DNA from: Craterostigma plantagineum
Lineage: Eukaryota > Streptophyta > Magnoliopsida > Lamiales > Linderniaceae
Direction: 5' to 3'
NCBI GenBank assembly: GCA_027422505.1
Contig: JAPQWV010000001.1
Coordinates: forward strand, 3,224,001-3,288,000
Length of the DNA: 64,000 nt
The first letter of the stretch is position 1; every line of letters begins with the position of its first letter. The position numbers and the translations under genes were made by a program. The notes under the pieces were generated by a model that did no database searches, was not told where the DNA came from, and worked only from the letters and a program-made list of their open reading frames with translations. Shown here in pieces: positions 22,990-34,597 of the stretch.

Positions 22990-24019
22990 TAACCACGCAA
23001 CCTCGACCAATCTAACAAATCGGCCCGGGTGACGCGAAATTGAAGGTCTGACGACGACCACCGTAGTCGCCCCTTCGGCAGCGATGACAATTCCTCACCG
23101 TTTGGGACCCGGTTGTAAGTTTTATTAATTTTTATGGGTAAGATCTGATATTGTGAAACTGTGGGGACGATTTCTTTTATCTACCGTAGGACTAACTTCT
23201 ACAAGTATCGAAAACATGCAAGTCAGATTAATAAGCGACGAGAATTTGGGTGTTGAGATATTATTATTGCTGGAGTTTATAAGTGGGTTTATTATTGTTG
23301 GGCTGTTAGAATGAATTATATGGGCCTATTACTTGGTCGCTAGAAATAATTTTACTGGGCCTAACGATTTATATTTGCTGGAATTAGTTTCCTCAAGGGT
23401 TATATTGGTGCTGCCGTTGTGAGAATTTTCATGAGCTGCTAGAACTCTTGTAGTGGGCCCGCTACTATGATTTGTTTTAAGCTATGAGAGCTATTTCAGT
23501 CGGTTTGCTATTACGAATTTTACTAAGTTTATGAAAAAGATTTTCTTTGCTCAAGTTCTGTGGGATGCTGGAATAAATTAGATGGGCATGCTGTTAGGAA
23601 TTCTCTCACATTGATGGTTTAGATTTTTTCGGGCTTCTAGAAAACATTTTTATGAGGCTTATCCCTTTATTTTTGCCGAATCATAGTATTTATATTGATG
23701 ACTGATTGAGCTCTGATTATATGCTTTCGTAAATTAACCTGGTCTGCTTGACAAAATAATATCAACATCGGCATGTACGAACTTGATCGCATATGCACCG
23801 TTTTCTTTGAGCTATTTGAATGCAGGAATTCTCGGGCGCCGTCGGCCCTCGGGAATATTAGGGAGCCTCATATATGTCGACGTTATTCGCTACTCTCGGT
23901 ATAATAAATAATCTGAGGCAGCCGCCTCGGCCACCACTCCGACCTCTGATGACGTCTCCATCGCCGATTCGAAGAGGGGACTCGGCCGTGGGGAGGGTGC
24001 ATTCGGGCGACAGGTCTTC

Positions 24020-24140
24020 TGAGCCCACAATTGTGGCGAACATAAAACTCCACGAATATCGCCCGAAGACCCGACCTGCTCGGGATAAAACTCCACGAAT
24101 GTCCCCCGAAGACCCGACCTGCTCGGGATAAAAGCCCACG
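24020..24140. repeat. Short tandem duplication in LARD-like element
   Basis: About 50-bp unit repeated, ACTCCACGAAT then CCCGAAGACCCGACCTGCTC then GGGATAAAA, with a third partial unit. Noncoding internal region of the outer element. Confidence 0.7.
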
Positions 24141-24437
24141 ATGTGGCACGAAACTTGCGTAACTCCCTCCCTCACAATTGTGGCTCAGAGCCTAAGCATA
24201 TGAATGCACCACCCACGACTTGAAACTCAATAAGCCGACTTTGAGGAGGAATTTTAAGAGCTGTACATATGACAATGCTTGGAACATCATCGGGTATGAG
24301 TATTTATTCTTTTCAACATCTATATGCTTAACATGATATTTAGGAAGGTGGAGGATGTAGGTTACACTCGAATATTATACCTATTTTACGTCCAAAATTC
24401 ACTAACACTCTTTTGGACTATATGTGAGGGGGCCTAT

Positions 24438-25188
24438 TGTTATTCCTGTATTTTATCGGTCAAATATTCGAGTTTGACTGAAACAGGGCTGGAAATATCT
24501 CCCACGAGAAACACACTCCCGAGACAAATCCCCACGGAAAACGTCCCCCCGAGGTGACCCACGCCCGAAGGAGCGCTGCTCGAGGAATAACGCCGCTCGA
24601 GAGGCTTACGGCTGAAGTACGTGGGAAGCGAGGCTGAAGTACGTGGGGAGCGAGGGGCTAAAGAACATGGAAGGTGATAGAAGGGCAGCGCACGTTTTCT
24701 TGAGAAGGACCATCAATCCACCAATACCAACTAAGATTACAATTAACCCTACTAACATTATAACTAACCCCACTAAGTAAGATCATGGGCCATTATCTCT
24801 CATAATTGGTCTATATAAACAAGCTTGGTTGGGATAACAAGGTAGGTTCATTCATTCTACAACTAACTCCTATTACTAGCTCCCATGGCAAACAACTCTA
24901 TCTCTTGCTGAAGAAAGACAACGACTAGACCGTATAATCAATCTCATAGCCGAACATCCCTTCATACACCCTCTTCAATTATTGATTGCTCTTATTTATA
25001 CGCGTTAAAGCCGATGAATAATTATCTGACTTGAGCTTCGGAGGGACGTCACCGAAACGGCGTCCTTTAGCTCATTTTTTTGGTGGTATTTCAGGAATTT
25101 GTCGAAGAAGAAGACGGCGGGCTCGAACGACGACGATCGATAACTTCCAGCGCACCATTGATGCTGGTCGATTTTTCGGTCCGCATCA
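24438..25188 (+). repeat. Right LTR of non-coding element
   Basis: 751 bp, preceded by the polypurine tract TGAGGGGGCCTA and followed by GCAAC. Includes an about 25-bp internal duplication (TGAAGTACGTGGG near 24613 and 24635) and extra bases near 24985-25020 not in the left LTR. Confidence 0.88.
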
Positions 25189-25257
25189 GCAACTATTGTA
25201 CGAGTTTAAGAGACAATACAATTTGATTGTGTTTAACATATATTACTTTTCCATTTA

Positions 25258-25774
25258 GGCTGTGTTTAGTTGGTAACATAAGAAATGAAGGTATAATTTA
25301 TGTTAAGATAGTTTATCCGGACATATCTTGTTCAATTTCCACTTAACCATTTTATGGATTGGATTGGTATCTTGTTTACTTTGCAAGATAAAAATAATTC
25401 TATGTTAAATTAGCTTGTCAATTTACCACTCTAACCCTACATTAAATAAACGATGTTAATATTAAAAAAATTAATTCTAACGAATCTTAAAAATATAAGA
25501 TATGGATATCATTTTGATCGTCATGAAATGAAAAATAAATTAGATTTGTTTTATTGCTTTTATTATGTAAAAACACATAAAATAAGGATAATTTTATAAT
25601 TTGGTGAATTTGTCATTTCAGGGATATATTTGTCATTTTCATGTTATCAGTATGGATTGGATAATAATCTCGGCCAACTCCGTGTGATAACTTATCTAGT
25701 ATTTGATGGATTATTATACCGGGCCTATTATTATATCGGGCTATCTTGACTTATCATGGGAACTAAACGCAGCA
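25258..25774. mobile_element. Tourist-like MITE (PIF/Harbinger type)
   Basis: 517 bp with ends GGCTGTGTTTAGTTGG and GGAACTAAACGCAGCA (inverted match) and TTA on both sides (25255-25257, 25775-25777). AT-rich interior, no ORF. TIR sequence and 3-bp TTA duplication fit PIF/Harbinger MITEs. Confidence 0.8.
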
Positions 25775-25777
25775 TTA

Positions 25778-27600
25778 GGTTTTTGGGTGTCGGCTCGATG
25801 ATAATACACGAATAATATATATGTGAAAAACGCAATAAATGTAAGACATGTAAAGCCTTTATTACATAATACACACAGCATATTACCACAAGCGACAAAG
25901 TGATTCTTCGCAATACAAAGAATTTAAAGGCGACCGACACCTCGAAAGACACGTAAGACTCGCCACTTGCTTCCTTCCCTAAGTTGAGTTTTATTTTATT
26001 TTATTCGGGGAAATGAAATCGCTGTAGTATTTGTAAGCATTGGTTTGCATCATGGGCCCGCGAGGTTTAATGCGGACTGGGCCCTTTTGGCGGTTAAGGG
26101 TATTTTGCTAAGGCCCATTTATAACACGTTTAGATTGGACGGCCCAATTAGCTCATTCGATACTTTGGTATTAGCCCCGATTATTCATTTCTTTGTGTGC
26201 TGTGAATTGTGATGTGCTATAAGTTAAAATGTTGTTGGTTTGCTTTTAACTCTATGGAGGACCCAATTCCCATACGCGCCGCGCGTACGCAGTCGCAGAC
26301 TCGTTCTTACATAGCCTGCCATTTCTGACTTCTAATTATGCTAAGAGTAAGAGAGATGAAATGAATAGAGATGACTATAGAGATAGATAAAATGTGATGA
26401 TTTATTATTTTTAGCTTTTATTAATTTATTTAATTTTTCGGACTTTGCGTTAGTCAAATCCATAAAATCAAGAAAAGGGGTCACGGTCAATATAGACGGA
26501 CACGGTGATGACATCCCAATGATTTCTCATAATTTCTTAACCCCAAAAGAAAGATTATACTCCTGAAAAAATTATTCCCGTGAATTACGATAAGCTTGAA
26601 ATCTGAAGATATTTTATAATTTCATCGAAATAAAAAAATATTTAGATTAAAAAAATATTACTTTAATTATTAATCTCACGTAACAACATGTATCCTCCCT
26701 TAATGGCAATTAGCCCGTGGGTTCACAATATATGTACGTTCATAAATATTTAACATCACATTAAATCGCCATTAAGAACTCGTATTAACTTTCGTTTATA
26801 TTTATGCATGCTAGGGCTCATAATTATAAAATTTTTCTAGTTTTTTCATAATGCGACTTTTCAAACTGCCACTCAATTAAACTAATTCAAGAAACACTTC
26901 AAGTGCAACATGACATTGCAGCTAATTAAAATCACCGTAACAGGTGTGGAGAAAACAATACACAAACTACCCATTAAGACCCTAAAATAAATGTAACCCA
27001 ATATTATTGCACAACAACCGTATATAATATACAAGCGACGGGTGCTTGCTTGGCGTGACAACTTCATGCAATAATATTTACCAAACCTAATTTCAAAAGA
27101 AATGATAAAAATCTTTCTTAGTTCTTACCATTCGGTGCGGCCTTTGGAGTTGAAAAACAGGCACTACGTGACATGTAAGAAAAAGATAACGTACACAAAA
27201 TACACATACAATACAATACATTGGGTAATAAGCCACCGCACAAACACAAGGCAACCCTTTGATGATAAGTGACAACCTTTTTATTATTTCATTCACTTTC
27301 CATGATCTCTATCTCAAGGAGACACATTTGACACGACATTAACGTATAATCATATTATATTAATCAACTTTCCATGACATCTTATTGGAATAATAATTAC
27401 TACTCCATCCCAAGATTCAATTTTAACATTCCCATCTTGAGTTTCTACTCGTTAATTGAATAATTTGAATCCAAAAATTACTACCATATGAGTTATTGCA
27501 TTGACGAAAAAAAAATGTGAAACCTTGTGGAGGTGGTGAGGTATGTGGACCTTTGGTGAGGTGTGTTCTTGTCTAAATTAAAGGTTAGTGTCATTAATCC
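25778..27600. other. Intergenic region with isolated site II cluster
   Basis: No gene seen. At 26053-26155 there are four GGGCC/GGCCC motifs (ATGGGCCC, CTGGGCCC, AGGCCCAT, CGGCCCAA), a promoter-like signature 1.5 kb or more from the next recognised transcript. The remainder is AT-rich with only accidental ORFs. Confidence 0.45.
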
Positions 27601-28546
27601 TCGCAACCATCTTTCTTTCAATTTCACAGTTCACACCACCCCCACCCCACCCCCACCAATTCCTTTTATTTATTTTAATTTTTGCTTGGCTCATTTCCCA
27701 TCTCATCTCATCTTTCCTTGTCTTATTTTCCAAACTCCTTTTTATTCTTCCATTGTATTCTTCATCTCAGAAGAAGTCTTTGTTCACATCTCTGTTTGTT
27801 TTAATCTCATTTGCCGGTGTTCCGCGAAGGAGAGGTGGGAGTTTTGATGGTTGTGTCAAAGTTTTGATCTTTAACAAATGTTCTTGAACAAGAAGGAATT
27901 TTTTTTTTTACTAAAGTTTTTTTTTTGTCCTTTTGGCGATTTTCAGTTCCCGGCTATAGATCTGTTGCGGTTTCTGAGGCTCTGTTTTGCTGGTAAGCTT
28001 CTGGTATTCTTTTATATGTGTGTTGATCGTTGACAAACATCATCGTTTTAGCTGTTTTTCTCTTGCGTCTGTGTTCAGATTTTGATTTCTTTTTATTTTT
28101 TTTCATCTGTTTCTTTGGGTTCTTCGTTTGTTACGATTCCTTTAGCTCTCAGTTGTGTTTATTTCCCCAGCTTGGAACATGGGTTTATCTGTATCCTGAC
28201 ATTAATCCTGCCTCGGTGATATTTGTCCGAAATAAAATTGTTGAGGTCAGTGAATTTCATATGAAACCTTCAAACTATGAATTATATCACATAATGAATT
28301 TTCATTGTTTCAAACCATTGCCATTAACTGTGTGAAATGTTTGCAAAGGCTCTGTTTTTGCTCTCTTGCTTTTGCTATCTGTCCTATGCTGCTCCTTGAT
28401 TGTTTCTTTGTGGTCGCTCGACTTTGGCACGAAGCTTACTCTGTGTGTCAAATACACTAAACAAAGCTATCGAATATCGAACCTTCATCCTTCCTCTTTG
28501 CAGATTTGCTTGAAGACCTGTAATTGAAGGCTAAAAGAAAGCCCAA
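27600..28546 (+). promoter_or_regulatory. Promoter and intron-containing leader of RING-H2 gene
   Basis: CT- and C-rich stretch (27636-27660) followed by a probable 5' leader. A GTAAGC donor near 27991 and a TTTGCAG acceptor ending at about 28503 would define a 0.5-kb leader intron, with the ATG 44 bases after it. Inferred from consensus sites only. Confidence 0.5.
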
Positions 28547-30861
28547 ATGCAAGGACAGAGGAGTTCTATAGGAGCTTTACCTGAAAATCTCTTCTTCGAC
28601 AATGGTTCTTTAGGAGCTGGTGAACACATTGTAACTCCACAGATACCTTGGTATAGTTCAAATACATCCGAGCAAAGGTGGCCCGAATACTCATTGCCTA
28701 TGAACCCAAGCAGCTCCTTTCAAAACATGCAACAACAGCCAATGCACGGCGAGCACAATAATCTCGGGTTTTTCTTAGGTGAATCCTCTTCAAGTGCTGC
28801 TCGACAAGGAGGTGACCGTAGCATTGAAGGAAAACCCCATGAAGATTCATGGAATTTCAGCTCTCGGACAGTTCTTTCCTTCGAAAGCCAGCAGCAATTT
28901 AGAGCATCTGATGCTCTTTCATTGGGTGGTAATAATAGTAGCAACCGTAGTAGACTCACTTTCGAAGGTTCCGTAATTCGAGATCTCAACATAACAAGTT
29001 CAGGGGAGGAAGAGGAAGATGATTGCCAAGTCATCGAACCTCCTAAGGATTATACTTCCATTGGTAGTTCTTCTAATTCTTTGAGCGTGGCTTCTCTCGA
29101 GAGTCAGCGCGCCTCTCGTAAGAGAAAAGATCGGGAGGTGAGCGTAGGCCAATCTTCTGGCGAAGGAAGTTCGAACTTCCACTTTCACATCGCTTCGAAC
29201 AGTACAAACAACACATCTTTTCCCAGACAGCATGGTATTGTAATAGGTAATGGATCTGAGCCCTCAAGTTCAAGACTAAGGATTGGGGTTAGCGAAGCAG
29301 CTATATCTCCTACTCCCCTCTCTATAACTGCCTCGGCGAATTCTGGTGCTACTGCTACGAACCATCGCTTATGGGTCAACGGGTCGACCCAACAGAGTCT
29401 TCAAATGGGAAACGCGCATGGCGCTTCTTCTTCTTCTTCTCGCCATTCGTCAAGATTGGTTTCTAGTAGTCCCATTCTTGGATGGAATCCCTCTAATGTG
29501 ATTGAAAATGGTGGCAATCTCCAAGGGCAGGCATCTTCCTTTGTGCAAAGAATTCCTCTTCATCCTAGGTGGAGCTCGTCAGTGCCCGAACAGAGCTATT
29601 TGTCCCCGTTAGAAGAATCTGCTGCAAGAAACGTTTCGAGGAGCATTTCAGACAACCATCCCACGTTACTTTCCGCTGATCCGATCCCAAATTTGAATCA
29701 AAATCCCACAAATACGAACTGGGCAGGTGGAAATCTTGGACCTTCTTCTTCTTCTCAAGCAGGCCAGAGTAGAGGTGTGAACTCGTCTGAAACTAGGTGG
29801 ACTCATCAAGCACCTACGCAAAGCAGACGAAGATTGCAAGAAATAGTTCGAAGGTCCCCTTTGCCTTCTTCGACAGGGCTCGAACCTAACGGTCAGAGTC
29901 AGGCTCAGAACGGTTCGAACGGTGTGCGTTCGAACCAGCCTGGGCTAGCCAGCCTTGGACAACGTGCTAGGTCAGTGCTGTTAGGGAGACGTCTTAATGC
30001 TGCTGTTGGACTGTCACGTTCTTTGAGGGCATTTTCTGGAGTTGATGAAGGAAGGAGCGGTGCCATGCCTGAGGTAATTATATCCATATATCATTCGAAG
30101 AACTAAAAAATAGTCTATTTAGAAACTAATTGTCCTTCTCTATTTGCTTTTTTCTGGGATAGGATATTCGGCGTATCTTTGATATGATGCATAGGGGAGA
30201 GGGGCTGAGATTCGAGGTGAGATTTCTGCTGCACGTTTATATTTTACTTCATGAAGAAGAACATACTGTAAAATGTTGTAATAATGACAGGACATGTTGT
30301 TTGTGGATCAGTCTGCGTTGTTTGCAATGGCTGATATACAACACGATAGGCACAGGGATATGAGGATGGATGTGGATAACATGTCTTATGAGGTTACAAT
30401 TTATACGAAATCGAATTCAGTTTGATCTTTAGCTACACGCGCGAATTGCCTATTATTATTAACTCTGTTTTTTTTTTCTCCAGGAACTGTTGGCGTTAGA
30501 GGAACGCATTGGAAACGTGTGTACGGGGCTTACCGAAGAAAGCATTATGAAACATATGGAGATGCAGAAATACACAGATGATATAGGTGGCGAAGAGACT
30601 GAGAGGGAACCATGCAGCATATGTCGAGTAAGTAGTGCTCAAGAAAAGAATTCTCTTTGAACGAAGCGCACACATTCTATTCAAATTCCAAGTCTTTTAA
30701 CTACGTTGTTTTTCATTTGTCTACATTAGGAGGACTATAATGAAGGAGAAGACGTGGGAAAACTCGAGTGTGGACATGTATTTCACAAAGACTGCATCAA
30801 ACAATGGCTTCTGCAGAAAAACCTTTGCCCCATCTGTAAAATGACGGGATTAAATATATAA
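28547..30861 (+). CDS. RING-H2 E3 ubiquitin ligase, MBR1/MBR2-like, five coding exons
   Basis: Proposed exons 28547-30073, 30163-30216, 30291-30392, 30484-30627 and 30730-30861, all phase 0 with GT-AG introns, total 652 aa. The N-terminus MQGQRSSIGALPENL and long Ser/Asn-rich disordered body (residues 1-500) are typical of the MBR/RHG1A group. Residues about 510-560 hold the conserved helical region (DIRRIFDMMHRGEGLRFE, then DMLFVDQSALF). The C-terminal RING-H2 (residues about 605-647) has CSIC, CGHVFHKDC and CPIC with all eight zinc ligands, split by the last intron after CSICR. MBR1/2 of Arabidopsis ubiquitinate MED25 and promote flowering. Function here is inferred. Intact. Confidence 0.9.
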
Positions 30862-31625
30862 AGAAAGAAAAAAGAAAAAGAAAAGTTGGTGAAGCATGTT
30901 GACGATCATACACACTGAAGCTGGCAAGCCTAGCCAGCCTTTCTCTTGTTATTTTCTCCCCTTTAATTTTATTATTATTATTTTTTATCGTTTTAAGATA
31001 TAGCCAGAGGAATGGCGCGGCTCTTGATATAGATGGATCATTTGTAATAATGTAATATTTATTTATTTGTTGTTATTAATTTGACCCTTGACTTGGTATG
31101 TTTCTTGTTTTGTTCTTTTGTTTGTTTGGAAAAGGTTGACAGTTGACTTGGTACACTGGCTTGCTGGTGGATTAAAATTAAATGGGCCTTAAGGTGAAGC
31201 CCAATTCGAAAATGTTTGATCAACTTTGCACTTGTTACATATACAACTTATCTTATTGAGTTGATATTTACCAACTTTATTTCCACCACTAGACTAGTCT
31301 ACCTACCATGAGGCAGGGGAAACAAACACTTCGAACCCAAAGAAAAAAGATTGAAAGGAAGATAATAATGTTAGACTTTCATTCTACATTTAGGTTCTTA
31401 GGTTTCAATTTCATTGTTAAAAGAACACCTAGCATACTATTTAAGACGTGTGTGACGAGTGAGCTGTTTTTCTAGTTTGTGCAAAACTCATTTATTAGGG
31501 CAATACAATTACATTGCAAATGAAATATATTGTTGGGACTTTTACAATTCAGGCTCCTTTATAGTTTAAACTTAGGTTCCAGGCACCTGTCAAAAAATTC
31601 ATAGTTTCAAGACCCGATTTCTGCA
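30862..31625. other. 3' flank of RING-H2 gene
   Basis: Likely 3' UTR to about 31.07 kb, then AT-rich DNA without a gene. GGGCC motifs near 31185 are isolated. Confidence 0.45.
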
Positions 31626-31751
31626 GTACCACTTCATTGTTCTTCTGTACCACTTCATTGTTTAGCAGTACCACTTCATTGTTTAGCAGTACCACTTCAT
31701 TGTTTAGCAGTACCGCTTCATTGTTATGCAATACCACTTCATTGTTCTCAA
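31626..31751. repeat. 21-bp minisatellite, six units
   Basis: Unit GTACCACTTCATTGTTTAGCA. Units at 31626, 31647, 31668, 31689, 31710 and 31731. The middle three are identical and the outer ones diverge. Both strands stay open across it because 21 is a multiple of three, giving false repetitive ORFs. Confidence 0.9.
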
Positions 31752-31825
31752 ACAAGACAAAACGATCATCCGATATCAGTTCATATAATACACTTTATAA
31801 CATCTATGTAAATCTAGGTCCTTAT

Positions 31826-32221
31826 TGTAGGGACTTTCATCTATCCAATTCCAGCCCAAGCCTAAACCCGTATAAGCTTGTGGGGTTCCTCTCTAAAACC
31901 AAATTGGCAATAGAGGGAGTGAACCCACAAGCTTATAAGACACTCCTAATTTCTTTAATCAACCGATGTGGGATGTGGGATTGGGTTTGCTTTGCACCCA
32001 ACAATCCTCCCCTCAAACTCAAGACCACCAAACGGGACTCCCTTACGACAATTATTTTGCGCCAAGCGCTTCCACCGCAATCACTGCACCAAGCTCTTTT
32101 TCATCGCAGATTCACCAATCGTCTTACAAGGGCCGGGGACACACCACCCACACCGTATTTGGGCTAGAATTTCTCCATCTGAAGGCACCCTCACGTGTTT
32201 GTCCACGCTCACCGCACCAAT
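31826..32221 (-). mobile_element. TRIM-like LTR and internal fragment, minus strand
   Basis: On the minus strand, TTGAGTTTGAGGGGAGGAT (a polypurine tract) precedes TGTTGGGTGC and a roughly 178-bp LTR-like unit ending CCCTACA at 31826. The unit holds an imperfect hairpin, GTATAAGCTTGTGGGG against CCCACAAGCTTATAAG. Such sequences are characteristic of plant TRIM or small non-autonomous elements. It joins the neighbouring Tork-like LTR directly through 32004-32221. Confidence 0.6.
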
Positions 32222-32978
32222 TGTCTATCGAGCAGCACCGTTGAGACCGCAATTCAATTGTGTTTCAATGTATGCTAAGCATTCTCACTGATTTGAACAA
32301 TCCACAGCTCAAATCAGCTCGAAACAGTACTAAAAAATGCACACACTCTAACACTGTATTTAACGTGGTTCGGCTAAGTTTAGCCTACGTCCACGGATCA
32401 ACCGAGCCTCGCCGTTGTATTACTCACAACACGAAAAGTACAGCTCTCACAACCCTCTACAACTTTCGTGTTTTGACCTCGCCGAGATTCTCACTCTACA
32501 TGACGCTACAAGCTCAAAAAATGATGATTTAACACTTCGAACTTATATAAACTGAAAATACTAAGTGTCGAAGGATTCAAGCGGTTTGATCTAATCTCAT
32601 CGGACCCCCCCAAGATCGAGTCACATAGCTCATGCGATGCGCGTGACTTCACCAAAAGCGCATGACGTTTCTTTAAGTGAAACGCCGCGTTTGTTCTCAG
32701 CCGCTCGATCATGTTCCGACGGTCCTGATTAATCATCCGCTTCATCAGCTCATATCGCATCCCAGCCGTCTGATCCTTCGCGCGCTATCCGACGTTCCTC
32801 GTTAAATCCCCAGCTTTAAACATCGTCCCTTCGATCTGGCGCGCCTTCTGATCGGACAGCTCCTGTAGGTCGATATCAGCACCAGCTGTTCTTTACCAAC
32901 TTCAACTCAGCTTCGACCAAGCTTCTTCTCCGGCGATTTCCGGCAGCTCCGGCGAGGTCCATGCTGATTTCCTCAACA
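32222..32978 (-). repeat. Tork-like LTR, third copy
   Basis: 757 bp, TGTC...CAACA, same family as the LTRs at 19516 and 22237 but clearly diverged. Left-flanking bases repeat the AATTGGTGCGGTGAGCG site on the minus strand, so this is a 5' LTR without its partner. Confidence 0.8.
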
Positions 32979-33470
32979 CTTATCTCTAAATTTTATAAAA
33001 AAAACTGGGTCATTTAAACAATAGTTGTTTGCAGGGTCTGAAACCTATTTTAAAATTTTAAAAGGGCCTGAAACGAACCCAATTTCGTAACATATACTAT
33101 TTTTCGCAAACTAAAAATTATATTGCAATAAATGATATAGAAGACATCAAAATAACAAACCATCCATATATTTCATCACAATTGTTTTTTGTGACAGGGT
33201 CTAAAATCTATTTTAAAACAATTTTTAGGGCTTACACTTAATTACACCTGTATTATTCACTTATTGATCTTTTCTTACACGCCACTACTTGAGATAGATA
33301 ACCTTGGTACTTGTGCCTTCGATAAATTATTTTGACGGATTTTTTAAGTAAATAGCCTTTGACTCGGTCAACTTTAAAAAAATAGCCTTCAAATGTAAAA
33401 TGACTATACTGCCCTTACTAATCGTACCCACGTTAAAAACCAATATGTTAAATGGGAATCGCGTTTGGGT

Positions 33471-33570
33471 GGGCGGGTGGGGTGTAGTCCAGTGGTTGTG
33501 TAGTCGGACGTTCAAGTAATAGGTCGTGGGTTCAAATCCCCAATAGTTTTTATATATATATATATATATA
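33471..33570 (+). repeat. tRNA-related SINE head inside the MITE
   Basis: Box A-like TAGTCCAGTGG (33485-33495) and box B-like GGGTTCAAATCCC (33528-33540), 32 bases apart, followed by a TA-repeat tail. This fits an RNA polymerase III promoter of a tRNA-derived SINE. The inverted arm at about 33820-33860 carries a damaged box B. A functional tRNA is not supported because no acceptor stem is evident. Confidence 0.6.
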
Positions 33571-33571
33571 G

Positions 33572-33801
33572 CACGGGACCTGTACTATAGCACAGGTCCC
33601 TTGCTGTATAGCACAGGTCCCATGAAGCACGGGACCTGTGCTATACAGCACAGGTCCCTTGCTCTATAGCACAGGTCCCGTGCTGTATAGCACAGGTCCC
33701 ATGAAGCAAGGGACCTGTGCTGTATAGCACAGGTCCCGTGCTTCATGGGACCTGTGCTATAAAGCAAGGGACCTGTGCTACAGCACAGGTCCCCTGCTAT
33801 A
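33572..33801. repeat. Palindromic GGGACCTGTGC array
   Basis: About twelve half-sites: five GGGACCTGT(G/A)CT and seven AGCACAGGTCCC, in alternating orientation and separated by TATA, CATGAAGCA or TTGCT. The DNA can form several long hairpins. Noncoding. Confidence 0.85.
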
Positions 33802-33985
33802 AAAAAAAAAAAAAAAAATTATTGGGCCTTTCAACCCACGACCTATTAAAGCATGAGACCCACTTGTAAAAAGACGAAAATACCCTTAAATTGAAGGCTA
33901 TTTTTTAAAAGCTAGAATCGACGGTGCTATTTTTTAAAAGCTGACCGAGTCAAAGGCTATTTTTTAAAAAGACCCTTATTTTGAC

Positions 33986-34597
33986 TATCTATATATTTGT
34001 AGTTGACCATCTAAAATACAAGTAGCAACAATAAATTGAATCCATGTAGAAACGAAGTGTTCCAACCGCTCCTCCTTCTTTTAGTGGTATGCATTTATTT
34101 CATTTTGTCGGGATGTAAGCGTGATGCTGTTTTGGAGGTTTGTTGGTCAAATATTCTAAGCAAGAGATTATAAAAAAAGTAATATGAAGTACAAGGGTCT
34201 ATATGTAATCATAAACTATTACGTCATGATTAGAGGCGTGATTATGACTTTATCAAAGATTAAAAAAATTGCATTAGGGGGTTAATAAGCACACATCATC
34301 ACTTACTAAAATAGGAAAATCATACACAACCTTCTAAGCTCCCAACATAGGAAAGATCGATACCTAAGTACAGATTATAAATCTTGGAAACAAAGTTCTT
34401 ACAGGATAATTCGCTGAGAGCCAAAACAACCATTCTGCAATCTTCATAATCTTTGACTAATTTGATTCAAAGTTGCAACTCGTTAAAATCGAGTTTTATT
34501 GTAAAGGTTGCACCTATTTTTTGGCCCCTCTTCATTTCTTGAAGGATAGTTTCTTAATCTTCTTTTGTAATGAGCTTCTGTGATTCTTTCTTGTTAG
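33986..34597 (+). promoter_or_regulatory. Upstream region of the SPT/ALC-like gene
   Basis: AT-rich, no ORF. Holds the promoter and leader of the following bHLH gene by position. The start-proximal stretch (34510-34597) is pyrimidine-rich leader-like sequence. No specific binding site is claimed. Confidence 0.45.

Larger units (their letters stand above)
15121..25188 (+). mobile_element. Non-coding LTR retrotransposon hosting two nested insertions
   Basis: LTRs start TGTTAT and end CCGCATCA. The perfect duplication GCAAC is at 15116-15120 and 25189-25193. The site TGGCGCCATCTGTGG after the left LTR is of the type used by many plant Gypsy elements, and TGAGGGGGCCTA precedes the right LTR. Removing the nested solo LTR and Tork derivative leaves about 2.1 kb of internal DNA with no gag or pol, so it is a LARD-like non-autonomous element. 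The LTRs differ in length (697 and 751 bp) and many positions, so it is older than its neighbours. Confidence 0.88.
33337..33975. mobile_element. Mutator-like foldback MITE
   Basis: 639 bp between identical 10-bp repeats TTATTTTGAC (33327-33336 and 33976-33985). TIRs share AATAGCCTTTGACTCGGTCA and continue imperfectly. The inverted similarity extends inward to AATAGGTCGTGGGTT on both arms, so the element can fold back. A 9-11 bp duplication with long TIRs points to Mutator. No ORF of its own. It houses a tRNA-like head and a palindromic array. Confidence 0.82.

Noticed and set aside
23858..24175. Overlapping ORFs of 68-105 codons on both strands
   Set aside because: They lie in the internal noncoding part of the LARD-like element over a GC-rich tandem duplication, with no recognised domain in any frame.
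31826..32003. Cassandra-type TRIM with 5S rRNA sequence
   Set aside because: No 5S rRNA internal promoter sequence is visible in the LTR-like unit. Another TRIM type is more likely.
33471..33545. Functional tRNA gene
   Set aside because: Box A and B are present but no paired acceptor stem or clear anticodon arm is visible, and the sequence is within a MITE with a TA tail. A SINE head fits better.
33585..33767. Repetitive ORF in the palindromic array
   Set aside because: Created by the repeated GGGACCTGTGC units. No start context or homology.
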